64,000 nucleotides of DNA. Origin: Flavobacteriales bacterium (lineage in GTDB: Bacteria; Bacteroidota; Bacteroidia; Flavobacteriales_F; PHOS-HE28). A program made the translations under genes and the position numbers. Location of the stretch: assembly GCA_023382455.1 (NCBI GenBank), contig JAHDVX010000003.1, positions 1-64,000 on the forward strand, given 5' to 3'. A model generated the notes under the pieces. That model was not told where the DNA came from. It did no database searches and was given only the letters and a program-made list of their open reading frames with translations. This document shows positions 1 through 7,342 of this stretch, piece after piece (the first letter of the stretch is position 1; each line of letters opens with the position of its first letter).

Positions 1-997
1 GGGGCGGCTGCGGTGGTGGTGGTGCCGGTGCTGCCATGGCCCCGACCTCGGCGGCTGGCTGCTCGCTCAACAGCAGGTCGGCAATGTCCATCCCGGCCAG
101 CATGTTCTCCATGGTCGCCCCGGCTTCCAGCAGGTCGCTCACATGGATGGATGCGAACAGGTGCCGCGTCTCCTCAGCCACCGCCCGCCACTTGTAGTAG
201 GCCGTGCTTTCCGCGTCGCTCAGATCAGGGAAGGCCAGCACCTTCCGGCCCGTCAAGGCTTGGAGCTTGGCCAGCTTGAACTCTCCCAGCGACCCGGTGG
301 CCAGCCATAGGTAGTTGGGCACCAAGGCGGCGGCGATCATGGCCGTTTTCTCGCTCTCCACCACGGCCACGGTAGCATCCATCGGCCAGCCCCCCAGCAG
401 GTGTTCCCCGAACAGGCACTGTTCCAGCTTCCGGCCTTGCGGGATGCCGCCTTGCAGGCTATGCACCCACGTGGTGCCGCCATCCTTGCTCCGGTGCCCG
501 GTGTCCGGATCATACAGCATGACCTTGCCGCCCTTCACCTTGCCATGAACGTCCACCTGCCAGTAGACCGCAGCCCCGGCCATGCGTCCATCGGGCCACG
601 TGCCCATCGCGTAGTCACGGGCCACCTTGTTCCAGCGGTCCGATCCGATCAGGTTCCGCCAGTATGCGCTCAGGGTGTTCCGCTCAGGGTGGGCGCGTAG
701 GGCTTTCACCACGTCGCGATCATGCAGGAAGGGGACGGGCGGCGGCGGCTCAGGCTTCGGGGTGTAGGCGGTGCCGTTGTCGGGCTTCAGGCCGTTGTCC
801 CGGAAGTAGTCGCGGGGCGGGTAGTGATAGCCGCAGCGGTCCGCCCGGTTGCACTTCCCCACATGGTCGGGCAGCACCTCCCCGGTGGTGGTGTCCACGT
901 ACTTGGTGAACTCCTTTCGGTGTCCGCAGCCGGGGCAGGTGTGCCGGGTTGACGGTCCCCGGTACGGCTCCAGGGTGAAGCGTTGGGGGGCGCTCAT
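1..997 (-). CDS. DUF6371 domain protein with zinc ribbon and Toprim-like region (partial)
   Basis: The reading frame begins at the ATG complementary to 995-997 and is open to the left edge, giving at least 332 residues, so the C terminus is missing. An N-terminal zinc ribbon is visible (CPGCGH, then CNRADRCGYHYPP about 30 residues later). It is followed by a DUF6371-type region containing VVESEKTAMIAAA and KVLAFPDLSD, which resemble the acidic motifs of Toprim/primase domains. The last visible residues are proline-rich (PAPPPPQPP). Zinc ribbon plus Toprim-like fold suggests a DNA-primase-like role in element replication, which is inference. It is the downstream partner of the DUF3987 gene, separated by a 228-nt repeat-bearing gap. 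Confidence 0.75.
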   Translation of the reverse strand, partial: MSAPQRFTLEPYRGPSTRHTCPGCGHRKEFTKYVDTTTGEVLPDHVGKCNRADRCGYHYPPRDYFRDNGLKPDNGTAYTPKPEPPPPVPFLHDRDVVKALRAHPERNTLSAYWRNLIGSDRWNKVARDYAMGTWPDGRMAGAAVYWQVDVHGKVKGGKVMLYDPDTGHRSKDGGTTWVHSLQGGIPQGRKLEQCLFGEHLLGGWPMDATVAVVESEKTAMIAAALVPNYLWLATGSLGEFKLAKLQALTGRKVLAFPDLSDAESTAYYKWRAVAEETRHLFASIHVSDLLEAGATMENMLAGMDIADLLLSEQPAAEVGAMAAPAPPPPQPP

Positions 998-1021
998 GTT
1001 TTGGAGGGATATTCCCCCGTG

Positions 1022-1158
1022 TCACTTTTGGCACTTTGGCACTTTGCTACGGGGACGCGGGTTGCAGCGCGTTTTCGGGTGGCACAAACTTTGGCACTTT
1101 GGCACTTTGTCCCCATGGGCGGGCAGGGTTTGTGCCACGTTGTGCCAGCAAAGTGCCA
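1022..1158. repeat. Cluster of CTTTGGCAC / GTGCCAAAG-like motifs
   Basis: Between the DUF3987 and DUF6371 genes the motif TTGGCACTTTGGCACTTTG occurs twice (about 1029-1047 and 1091-1109). Inverted or partial copies (TGTGCCACGTTGTGCCAG, AAAGTGCCAG) follow to about 1158. Single copies recur at 3037-3045 before the HTH gene and at 5561-5570 before the integrase gene. The arrangement resembles iterons or regulator-binding sites belonging to the element. Function is not established from sequence alone. Confidence 0.6.
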
Positions 1159-1225
1159 GCCCTTTTTGGGCCTCAAACCCGCGTCAATGCTGGAAAGTGT
1201 CAAAAAGGACAGTTGTGCCATGGGG

Positions 1226-2668
1226 TTAATGCTCGAATTGCTTCCGGTACCGCCCTTGGCCGTCCTTCGCAAGGAGGGGTTGGCGGCCCTTGCTCCACTC
1301 GTTCAGCCGCCGTTTCATGGTCCGTGCGGACAGCCCCATGCCGTCCGCTCTCACGATCGCCTCAGCCGTGGTGAACTCACCGGGCAGGGCATCGTACAGG
1401 CCCAGCTTGTCGCCTGCCAAACGGTCCAATGGGGAGGCTTGGAACATATTGAAGTGCATCTTCCGCGCCGTGCGCTCGAAGTAGTCCAGCAGCTTTTGGG
1501 CACCCTCCACGGCTTCGGTGCGCACCTCTCCACCTGCTTGTTGACCGTCGCAGGCACGGTGCAGCAGTTCCAGCACAAGGGCCAGCCGGTGGTGGTATGT
1601 GTCCAGCTTGCCAAGGAGCGCGGCGGTCAGTTCGTCCCCGGCTTCGATCGCGGCGTTCTTCCGGTCCGTGTGCCTCCGGTCCCATGCGGCGTACATGGCC
1701 GCAGCCTGTTCCGTGTACCGCAGCACTACGGGTTGGGGATCGCCGCCGTTGAGGTCCATTTCCAGCCCCAGCAGGTAGTCCACCACCTGCTTCCACCATT
1801 GGATCCACTCTGCCGGTAGCTCCGTGGTGGTGGCGTATTCCGCGCGTTGCACGTCCGGCCACAACACCAGCAAGCGGTGGAGAAAGCCATCGTCGGCACC
1901 GGCAAGCGCTGCCAGCTTCCCGGTTTGGATCCCGCCTGCCAAGGCAACGAATGGGCGCGGCACCAAATGTTCACCGGCGGTCTTTCGGATCTCAGTGATG
2001 GGTTGGCCGTTGAAGATCGACAGCCACTTGGGGCGGTCCCCTCCGCTGCGGTATGCGTCCATGCTTTGGAGGAAGCCCAGGAACTCATCGTTGTGCCGTC
2101 CAAGCCCGCGCGGTGTTGCCGACAACTTCGCGATCAATGCCTCCATGGTAACATCCCCGACAACGTGCGGCCTCCATACCGGGCGCGGTGCGGGTGGCTC
2201 TTGAGTAGGTGCGTTCTTGTCCCGCTTCTTGCCTTTGCGCTCTTCTTGCGCGGTCTCCCATTCCCTCACCTTGTGATCGTGTTCGGACTTGGTGTGGCGG
2301 TCGTGATCGGTCAGGGGCCGGGTCAGCAGGTCCACCGGGGGGCTTTTGCCCACGGACGGGGCACCAACGGCCAGCAGCCACAGTGCGGCGGATGCCGTGT
2401 AGGGGCCGCAGCATAGGGCGGTGCTATTGCCGATCGCGGTGGAGGCGGTGAACAGCAGCCCGGCGGCGGAATAGTCCACGGGGAACCGGGCTTTTTGCCG
2501 TAGGACTTCCAGCAAGTCGGCAATGGGCTTGGGGAAGGCCTCCACGGGGAACGGCCCGGCCTTGGGCCGATCGTCTTCCGCAGGCTTGGGTTCAAGGTGC
2601 AGGGCTTCGGCCTCAATGTCCGTGATCAGGTCGGCGTTCACGGACACGGGTAGTGCTATCTTTGGCAT
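1226..2668 (-). CDS. DUF3987 domain-containing protein (primase/helicase-like)
   Basis: 480 residues starting MPKIALPVS. The frame is open further upstream to 2938, but that extension would run through the HTH gene at 2712-3017, so the ATG at 2668 is chosen. A P-loop-like GAPSVGKSPPVD lies in the first third, followed by the DUF3987 pattern: a charged lysine-rich insertion, then VVGDVTMEALIAKL, a GRHNDEFLGFLQSMDAY block and FVALAGGIQ. DUF3987 proteins accompany phage and integrative-element replication modules. A replicative helicase or primase-associated ATPase role is inferred from family and context. It lies 43 nt downstream of the HTH gene and upstream of the DUF6371 gene, probably in one operon. 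Confidence 0.8.
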   Translation of the reverse strand: MPKIALPVSVNADLITDIEAEALHLEPKPAEDDRPKAGPFPVEAFPKPIADLLEVLRQKARFPVDYSAAGLLFTASTAIGNSTALCCGPYTASAALWLLAVGAPSVGKSPPVDLLTRPLTDHDRHTKSEHDHKVREWETAQEERKGKKRDKNAPTQEPPAPRPVWRPHVVGDVTMEALIAKLSATPRGLGRHNDEFLGFLQSMDAYRSGGDRPKWLSIFNGQPITEIRKTAGEHLVPRPFVALAGGIQTGKLAALAGADDGFLHRLLVLWPDVQRAEYATTTELPAEWIQWWKQVVDYLLGLEMDLNGGDPQPVVLRYTEQAAAMYAAWDRRHTDRKNAAIEAGDELTAALLGKLDTYHHRLALVLELLHRACDGQQAGGEVRTEAVEGAQKLLDYFERTARKMHFNMFQASPLDRLAGDKLGLYDALPGEFTTAEAIVRADGMGLSARTMKRRLNEWSKGRQPLLAKDGQGRYRKQFEH

Positions 2669-2711
2669 GTCCAAGAATTTTTGAGCGGGTATGCGGTGAT
2701 GCGCTGCCCGC

Positions 2712-3017
2712 TCACTTGTTTCCGGCCATGCGTTCCTCTGCGATCTCGGAGGCCATGGGTCGGCGCCCCCCGTCGATCCAAGCATCCAAAAGATCCAAGT
2801 CAAAGAACAAGCGCCCACCAACCTTACTGTGCGGCACTTCCCGGCGATGCGTTTTCTTGTACATCGTCCGGTTAGCCAATCCGCAGTATTTGGCAGCTTC
2901 CGAAAGTCCGACCCGGCGTTTCCGATCGGGTTTCTCATTCGTGCGGCTTTTCAATGCTCGCACATCCACGGCCAAGGCATCCAGCTTGGCAGTGATCTCT
3001 TCAAAAGGGTTGTTCAT
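2712..3017 (-). CDS. Helix-turn-helix (MerR/excisionase-like) DNA-binding protein
   Basis: 101 residues. After an N-terminal stretch with a probable coiled coil (ITAKLDALAVDVRALKS), a winged-HTH of the excisionase type is visible: LSEAAKYCGLANRTMYKK, then HSKVGGRLFFDLDLLDAWI. Such proteins in Bacteroidota elements act as recombination directionality factors or transcriptional regulators of the element. Which of the two applies here cannot be told from sequence. It starts the leftward replication operon. The 102-nt region upstream carries one GTGCCAAAG motif and a CGTTTGCGGA repeat array that are plausible binding sites. Confidence 0.8.
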   Translation of the reverse strand: MNNPFEEITAKLDALAVDVRALKSRTNEKPDRKRRVGLSEAAKYCGLANRTMYKKTHRREVPHSKVGGRLFFDLDLLDAWIDGGRRPMASEIAEERMAGNK

Positions 3018-3075
3018 CTTGCGCTTGCCGTGGCGTTAGTGCCAAAGCGGGCGCAAGTAGAAAAGTCGATAGTGC

Positions 3076-3112
3076 CGTTTGCGGACGTTTGCGGACGTAC
3101 TGGCCGCAAACG
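3076..3112. promoter_or_regulatory. Operator-like repeat: two direct plus one inverted copy of CGTTTGCGG
   Basis: CGTTTGCGGA occurs in tandem at 3076-3085 and 3086-3095, and its inverse CCGCAAACG follows at 3104-3112. The array lies between the HTH gene and the unknown 359-aa gene, both transcribed leftward, so it sits upstream of the HTH gene. The spacing suits binding of a dimeric regulator or a directionality factor. This is a visual call with no experimental support. Confidence 0.45.
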
Positions 3113-3119
3113 GGTGGAT

Positions 3120-4199
3120 TTAGTCTACTTCAAGATCCTCCTTGTATTCCGTTACAAGGTCGCTGAAACCCTTGTTTGAGCGCACCTTGTCCAAGCGGTC
3201 AAGCCCTGTAAGTTCGATATGATCCTTCAAAGCCTGCACCAGTTCCTTATCGGTTGCATACCCATCCAGTTGGAACAACTCCTGTGCTGCGGTCCACGCC
3301 GCGATCAACTTGCCCTTGCCCTTCGCGTTCGCTGCCATCGCAAACCTGCCCTCGGCATCCACAAGCCCCTTGGCCCTCAACAGGCCCATCCACTTTTCCA
3401 GCGACCCCGGCACCTTGGCGAACTTCTCTGCAATGGATGGGGGCTTGGGCCGGGCCTTCGCGGGCTTGGGCTTGGTGGTTGTGGTGGTTGCAACAACAGC
3501 ACCCACACGCTCCACCAAGCGGACCCTCCATGTGTTGAAGCCTTCGATATGCCTTTGGAACATGGCCGCAATATCTCCGGGTGCGGCGTACTGGCCCCTA
3601 TTCGACAGGTCTTGCCTTGCCCGTTCCAGCCGCGCCTCGTATGCCGTGCGCTCGGCGTTGCCGATGGATAGATGGGCAATGCCGGAAGCCAAACGCCCGA
3701 CCTCCTTCGCGGCTTGTTCGCCTTGGCCATGTGCGACAAACGCGGCCCGGACTTCCTCAGCAAAGCCTTCGGCCCAACGCTCCCACCGTTGCGTCAAAGG
3801 GCCGGACTTCGCGCCGAGGTTCGTCAATGTCAACCCGTAATGCGGTGATCCACCAGCGTGGTACCACTGGCCGGAAAGTTCACGGCGTTGGTTGCCCAAG
3901 GCACTCATGTAGTCATTCAATTCCGGGCGATAGCCTTGCAGCCTGCGATACTGTTTCCGGCGATACTCTTCGACCTCAGCGGCGCTATCAATGAGGAACG
4001 AAAGAAGGCAGTAATGGGCTTCGTGTTTCAGTTGCTCGAAGGCACCCGCAACGGTCCGGCCTTGCCAAATGGTTGAAGCAGGAGGGAGTACTTGGGGTAA
4101 CGGAGGCAATCCCATGTCGCCGCGTATGTCATTCACAAGGCCGCGCATTGCCTCGGCAGCATCCTTCATTTTGCCCTTCCTTGGTTGTTTCGCCATCAT
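3120..4199 (-). CDS. Hypothetical protein of the integrative element (359 aa)
   Basis: No family recognised. The protein starts MMAKQPRKGKMKD, a basic N terminus without a signal peptide or membrane segment. A helical, charged central region follows (residues about 60-230), then a low-complexity linker of TTTTT and KPKPAKARPKPP near 245-260. A C-terminal domain (about 265-359, KWMGLLRAKGLVDAEGRFA) looks like a compact helical or winged-helix fold. The two-domain layout with a Pro/Lys linker would suit a DNA-binding accessory or regulatory protein, which is inference. It lies between the recombinase and the excisionase-like gene on the same strand, a position often occupied by element-specific regulators. 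Confidence 0.7.
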   Translation of the reverse strand: MMAKQPRKGKMKDAAEAMRGLVNDIRGDMGLPPLPQVLPPASTIWQGRTVAGAFEQLKHEAHYCLLSFLIDSAAEVEEYRRKQYRRLQGYRPELNDYMSALGNQRRELSGQWYHAGGSPHYGLTLTNLGAKSGPLTQRWERWAEGFAEEVRAAFVAHGQGEQAAKEVGRLASGIAHLSIGNAERTAYEARLERARQDLSNRGQYAAPGDIAAMFQRHIEGFNTWRVRLVERVGAVVATTTTTKPKPAKARPKPPSIAEKFAKVPGSLEKWMGLLRAKGLVDAEGRFAMAANAKGKGKLIAAWTAAQELFQLDGYATDKELVQALKDHIELTGLDRLDKVRSNKGFSDLVTEYKEDLEVD

Positions 4200-4269
4200 T
4201 CAAAGCCCTTGGTTTGCCGCGTCCAGTTACTCGTTGCTGAAGCTCTTCAGGTAGGCATGGCCCATGCGC

Positions 4270-5532
4270 TTACAGCAGTTGATCCGCAACATCCAGCACG
4301 TTGTTCCCGAACCGCTTCAGGTAGGCGGCGGTGGTGTTCACGCTCTCATGCCCCATGCTCTCCGAAATGATCGCCACGTCCACGCCCCTCCGCTTCAGGG
4401 TGGTGGCGTAGGTGTGCCGGGCCACGTAGAAGGTGAGGGAACCTTTGATGCCAAGTGCCTTGGCCACGGCCTTCAGGTCGCGGTTCACGTGTTGGAGCCG
4501 GTCCTTGATGCGCATCCATACCTCGGCCTCCGTGCCCTCGTTCCCTTTCAGCACCGGGAACAGGTAGCGGCTCTCCCGGTCGTTGAAGTAGTCCATGATC
4601 TCCTGCATGGGGGCACTTACCGGAATGCTGAAGTTGGCCCCCTCTCCCTTGCGCTTGGTCTTGGTGCGGGTGTATTCCAAGCGTCCATTGATGACGGAGC
4701 CGTGGGTGAGGCGGGCGATGTCCGCGAAGTTGATGCCCCGTGCATAATAGCTGAAGAGGAACAGCCGGACGGTGCAGCCCAGCAGGGGGTGTTCATCGAA
4801 TGGAAAGGCTTTGAGGCGTTCAATGTCCCCATCCTCCAAAGCGCGTGGCCGGGTGGTGGCCTTCAGCCGCTTCATGGAGTAGCCTTTGTGCCGGGCCGTT
4901 TCAAAGGGGTATTGCTCCTGTGCCAGCAGGCCGTCCTTGATCGCTTGGTTCACCGCAACGCGGATTATCCGGTAGTAGGTGGCTATGCCTCCGGGGGTGC
5001 AGCCCTCACGACGAAGGAAGGCTTCCACCTCTTCCAGCTTCCGGGGTGTCAGGTCGTGGAAGGGCAGGGGCTTGCCCGCATTGGCCCGGCGTAGTGCGCT
5101 CACCGCGTTGCGGAACATGATCGCATAGCCGGGGCGGTCCTTGCGTAGTTCCTGCTCCGTGGCCTCCATGTAGGCCAGCACGTCCGACGTGGCCTTGGGG
5201 TTGCGGTACATTTTCCCGAAGGCTTCCAGCGACAGGGAATTGTTCACCACCAGCGCGTCAACGATCCCGCACACGCGGGCCTCAATACCGTTGACGATCC
5301 CGTTGATTAAGGTGCCACCGCGCACACGTGCCTTCACGCGGGCTTGGGCCTCATCCCATTGCTCCGGCTTCACGGCCTCTTTGAGGGAGTACCGCTTCAC
5401 CTTGCGGCGGTGGGACAGCTGCAGGCATATCGGTGCCATGCCGTTCTTCATTCGCTGGCTTGTCAGCAGGATGAAGCGGGCGTTGAAGCCATCTTCCTTG
5501 GCCCGCTTGTTCAGGGGTATGTTTTCGCCCAT
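4270..5532 (-). CDS. Tyrosine recombinase / site-specific integrase
   Basis: 420 residues from MGENIPLNKR. An in-frame alternative begins 13 codons upstream at 5571, but a TACGTTTG promoter-like motif ends 7 nt before the chosen ATG. The N-terminal arm-binding domain (about 15-100) and SAM-like core-binding domain (about 115-205) precede the catalytic domain. Catalytic residues visible are Arg265 (YARGINFAD), Arg372 in FYVARHTYAT, His395 (MGHES) and nucleophile Tyr404 (TAAYLKRF). The usual box II His before the second Arg is Tyr369 here, a variant I have seen in Bacteroidota integrases. It probably integrates the element into the tRNA-Thr gene whose 3' fragment lies about 150 bp away. Confidence 0.92.
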   Translation of the reverse strand: MGENIPLNKRAKEDGFNARFILLTSQRMKNGMAPICLQLSHRRKVKRYSLKEAVKPEQWDEAQARVKARVRGGTLINGIVNGIEARVCGIVDALVVNNSLSLEAFGKMYRNPKATSDVLAYMEATEQELRKDRPGYAIMFRNAVSALRRANAGKPLPFHDLTPRKLEEVEAFLRREGCTPGGIATYYRIIRVAVNQAIKDGLLAQEQYPFETARHKGYSMKRLKATTRPRALEDGDIERLKAFPFDEHPLLGCTVRLFLFSYYARGINFADIARLTHGSVINGRLEYTRTKTKRKGEGANFSIPVSAPMQEIMDYFNDRESRYLFPVLKGNEGTEAEVWMRIKDRLQHVNRDLKAVAKALGIKGSLTFYVARHTYATTLKRRGVDVAIISESMGHESVNTTAAYLKRFGNNVLDVADQLL

Positions 5533-5539
5533 CTTGGGG

Positions 5540-5547
5540 CAAACGTA
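5540..5547 (-). promoter_or_regulatory. TACGTTTG -7-like element before the integrase gene
   Basis: Read on the minus strand, TACGTTTG matches the Bacteroidota -7 consensus TAnnTTTG and lies 7 nt before the integrase ATG at 5532. A second near copy (TTTACGTTTTG) lies immediately upstream. If used, the transcript would have a very short leader or none. A clear -33 TTTG partner is not obvious. Confidence 0.45.
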
Positions 5548-5678
5548 AACAAAACGTAAACACTTTGGCAAGATGGAGGAAAAAGGGGGCTAACCGGTTT
5601 CTCCTTGCTGGGCCTATGTTTGCCGCGTCAAGCAAAGGAAAAGGCTACTTTTGGAAACCCCGGAAAAGGCCCAAATAA

Positions 5679-5724
5679 CTCATTCGTAATGAGCAGGTCG
5701 TCAGTTCAAATCTGACAGGAGGCT
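5679..5724 (+). other. 3' fragment of tRNA-Thr(CGU): probable attachment site (att)
   Basis: The segment folds as the 3' part of a tRNA: anticodon loop TTCGTAA with anticodon CGT and stem CTCA/TGAG, variable AGGTC, T arm GTCAG-TTCAAAT-CTGAC, and acceptor strand AGGAGGC plus one base. No 5' acceptor strand or D arm precedes it, and 5678 breaks the first anticodon-stem pair. It is therefore a duplicated 3' end left by integration, with crossover near the anticodon stem. The intact gene is predicted outside the window on the left. Confidence 0.72.
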
Positions 5725-5737
5725 CACCTACAGCCGC

Positions 5738-5765
5738 AAGCCCTCCAGCGCAAGTTGGGGGGCTT
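5738..5765 (+). terminator. Hairpin after the tRNA-Thr fragment
   Basis: AAGCCCTCC (5738-5746) pairs with GGGGGGCTT (5757-5765) with one G-T pair and a 10-nt loop, followed by TGTGTTTG. It lies 13 nt past the tRNA fragment and is plausibly the chromosomal terminator of the original tRNA-Thr gene. The rest of 5533-5883 shows no gene. Confidence 0.5.
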
Positions 5766-5883
5766 TGTGTTTGGGGGCGGGGTAAATAGGGGGGCAAGTT
5801 TTCGGCCGCTTGGGGCGTTCCCGGTGTATCGCTGGAAAGCCTTGCCTGCCTTGCCCCCTGATAACGAACCACCATTCCCCTCT

Positions 5884-6720
5884 TCACCAAGCTGCGCGCA
5901 GCAAGCCCAGCAACTGGTCCTCGGCAATGGGATGGCGCTCGGCTTCCGCGGTGGTTTCCACCCTGGCGGCCTCCGCTTGCCCTTCGGCCTTGGCCATCCT
6001 TTCCGCCCCGGCGGCGGCGGTAGCGCGTACGGATGCGGGCGGCGGTGCGGGATGGTCCTTAGCCTCGGCCAGGGCAAGATCGGTCACCGGCGCGGCCGTG
6101 GTATCTACTCCACCGAGGTCGGCCTGGGCCGGTGAAACCTGCTGGTCAAAGGCTTGATCCATGTCGGTTGCCACCTGCATGGCGGATTCTTCCAGCAAGC
6201 CCGTGGCGGCGGCCGTCTCCTGTGGCGGCTGCACCTCCGCAGCCTTGGATTCCACCTCTGCCGGCCGCAGTTCGGGCGAGGCCGATGGCACCTTCGGCTG
6301 CAGCAGCTCGGCCAGCACCTTGTTCTCCTGCGGCTGCATGGCCTTCCATAAGGTGACGGACGTGATGCTGAGCAGGGCCAAGGCCCCCAGGGCCAGCGCC
6401 GGCCGCCAAAAGTGCACAGGCCGCGCAGGCACCAGAAAGCCCCCCACGCTGTTCAGCCAGATGCGCCATTGCGGTTGCCGGTGGTCACGGAAAGCCGCCA
6501 GCACGCGTTCACGCACGACCGGGCCGGCCTCCAAGGGCTCTGGCTGCCCGCTTTCCGCCTGCATGTGCAGCAGCAGGGCGCGCATGCGTTGGTATTCGGC
6601 GGCATCCTGCAGGTGGTGCAGCACAAAGGCCTTCTCCTCCGCCAACAGCTCCTCGAAGGGTCGCTCCAGCATCAGGTGCTCGATGTCCTCGGGGTCGTAT
6701 CGTTCCGGACGTTCCATCAT
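5884..6720 (-). CDS. Membrane-anchored anti-sigma-factor-like protein
   Basis: 278 residues. The ATG at 6720 overlaps the sigma-factor stop (TGATG), indicating translational coupling. The N-terminal 90 residues are acidic and helical (DPEDIEHLMLERPFEELL, EEKAFVLHHL) and resemble the sigma-binding part of anti-sigma factors, but no zinc-binding HxxxCxxC motif is visible. One transmembrane helix follows (about 128-146, ALALGALALLSITSVTLW). The remaining region is Ala/Glu/Pro-rich, low-complexity and probably periplasmic. The position directly after an ECF sigma gene supports a regulatory role. The family is inferred from context plus topology. Confidence 0.65.
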   Translation of the reverse strand: MMERPERYDPEDIEHLMLERPFEELLAEEKAFVLHHLQDAAEYQRMRALLLHMQAESGQPEPLEAGPVVRERVLAAFRDHRQPQWRIWLNSVGGFLVPARPVHFWRPALALGALALLSITSVTLWKAMQPQENKVLAELLQPKVPSASPELRPAEVESKAAEVQPPQETAAATGLLEESAMQVATDMDQAFDQQVSPAQADLGGVDTTAAPVTDLALAEAKDHPAPPPASVRATAAAGAERMAKAEGQAEAARVETTAEAERHPIAEDQLLGLLRAAW

Positions 6721-7334
6721 CAAGGTCTTCGTCCCGTTGCCGGGGTGGTATGTTCAGGTTGCGGATTGAACTCGGGCAAGGCCGCGGCCAGTTTGCGCAC
6801 GGTGTAGAACAGGCGGCTCTTCACGGTCCCCTCGGAGATGCCGAACACGGCGGCGATCTCCTTGATGGCCATGTCCTCCTGGTAGCGCATCACGAAAGCG
6901 GCCTTCTGGTCGGGGTCCAGCTTGTTCAATTCCTCCTCCAGCCGCGCGGTAAAGTGGTCGCGGTCCACACGGGTACCGCCCTCGGGCTCGGCCACGCCGT
7001 TATGGGCGGCTTTCAGGTGGGGCAGGGCGGCGGTGCGGGTGGCCATTCGCCGGTATTCGTTCTTGCACATGTTGTTGGCCACGCTGTAGAGCCAGGTGCC
7101 GAAAGGCCTGCCGGGCTGGTAGCTCTCAGGCCGCTGTGCCAGCTTGGTGAAGAGCTCCTGCAGGAAGTCCTGAGCCCGTTCGCTGTCCTGCCAGAGCATG
7201 CGCCGGAAGTAGGAGAGGAGCTTGCGCTGCCAGCGGTCGTAGAGCACGGCGAAGGCACGCTCCTGGCCGCGTGCCACCAGCTCCATCAGGCGCTCGTCGC
7301 TGAGGTCCACGGGGTCGGTTCGGAAAAGGCCCAT
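6720..7334 (-). CDS. RNA polymerase ECF sigma factor (sigma-70 family)
   Basis: 204 residues with sigma region 2 (about 25-95: FAVLYDRWQRKLLSYFRR, then QDFLQELFTKL and FGTWLYSVANNMCKNEYRR) and region 4 (about 130-185: EELNKLDPDQKAAFVMRY, IKEIAAVFGISEGTVKSRLF). Length and domain layout are typical for Bacteroidota ECF factors. It starts 8 nt after the stop of the 368-aa secreted protein gene and is coupled to the anti-sigma-like gene downstream. The three therefore look like one leftward operon, with the sigma factor probably held at the membrane by its partner. Confidence 0.93.
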   Translation of the reverse strand: MGLFRTDPVDLSDERLMELVARGQERAFAVLYDRWQRKLLSYFRRMLWQDSERAQDFLQELFTKLAQRPESYQPGRPFGTWLYSVANNMCKNEYRRMATRTAALPHLKAAHNGVAEPEGGTRVDRDHFTARLEEELNKLDPDQKAAFVMRYQEDMAIKEIAAVFGISEGTVKSRLFYTVRKLAAALPEFNPQPEHTTPATGRRP

Positions 7335-7342
7335 GGTGTTGC

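Larger units (their letters stand above)
1..5724. mobile_element. Right end of a tRNA-Thr-targeted integrative element
   Basis: Five leftward genes (tyrosine recombinase, unknown protein, excisionase-like HTH, DUF3987, DUF6371) form the replication/integration module common in Bacteroidota integrative and mobilizable elements. The right boundary is placed at a 3' fragment of a tRNA-Thr gene (5679-5724), just outside the recombinase gene. The fragment reads on the + strand, so the intact tRNA and the left end should lie beyond position 1. No relaxase or cargo genes are visible, so mobilizability is inferred only. The module and the tRNA fragment are seen in the sequence; the element's full extent is inference. 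Confidence 0.75.

Noticed and set aside
994-1272. Minus-strand 92-aa frame with repeated KCQSAK
   Set aside because: It overlaps the ends of two real genes, and the peptide repeat is just the translation of the GTGCCAAAG DNA repeats.
5641-5730. Complete tRNA gene at the element boundary
   Set aside because: The upstream bases cannot form the D arm or the 5' acceptor strand, so only the 3' part is present.
5645-5890. Minus-strand 81-aa frame across the tRNA fragment
   Set aside because: The peptide RFELTTCSLRMS is simply the antisense translation of tRNA sequence; no support as a gene.
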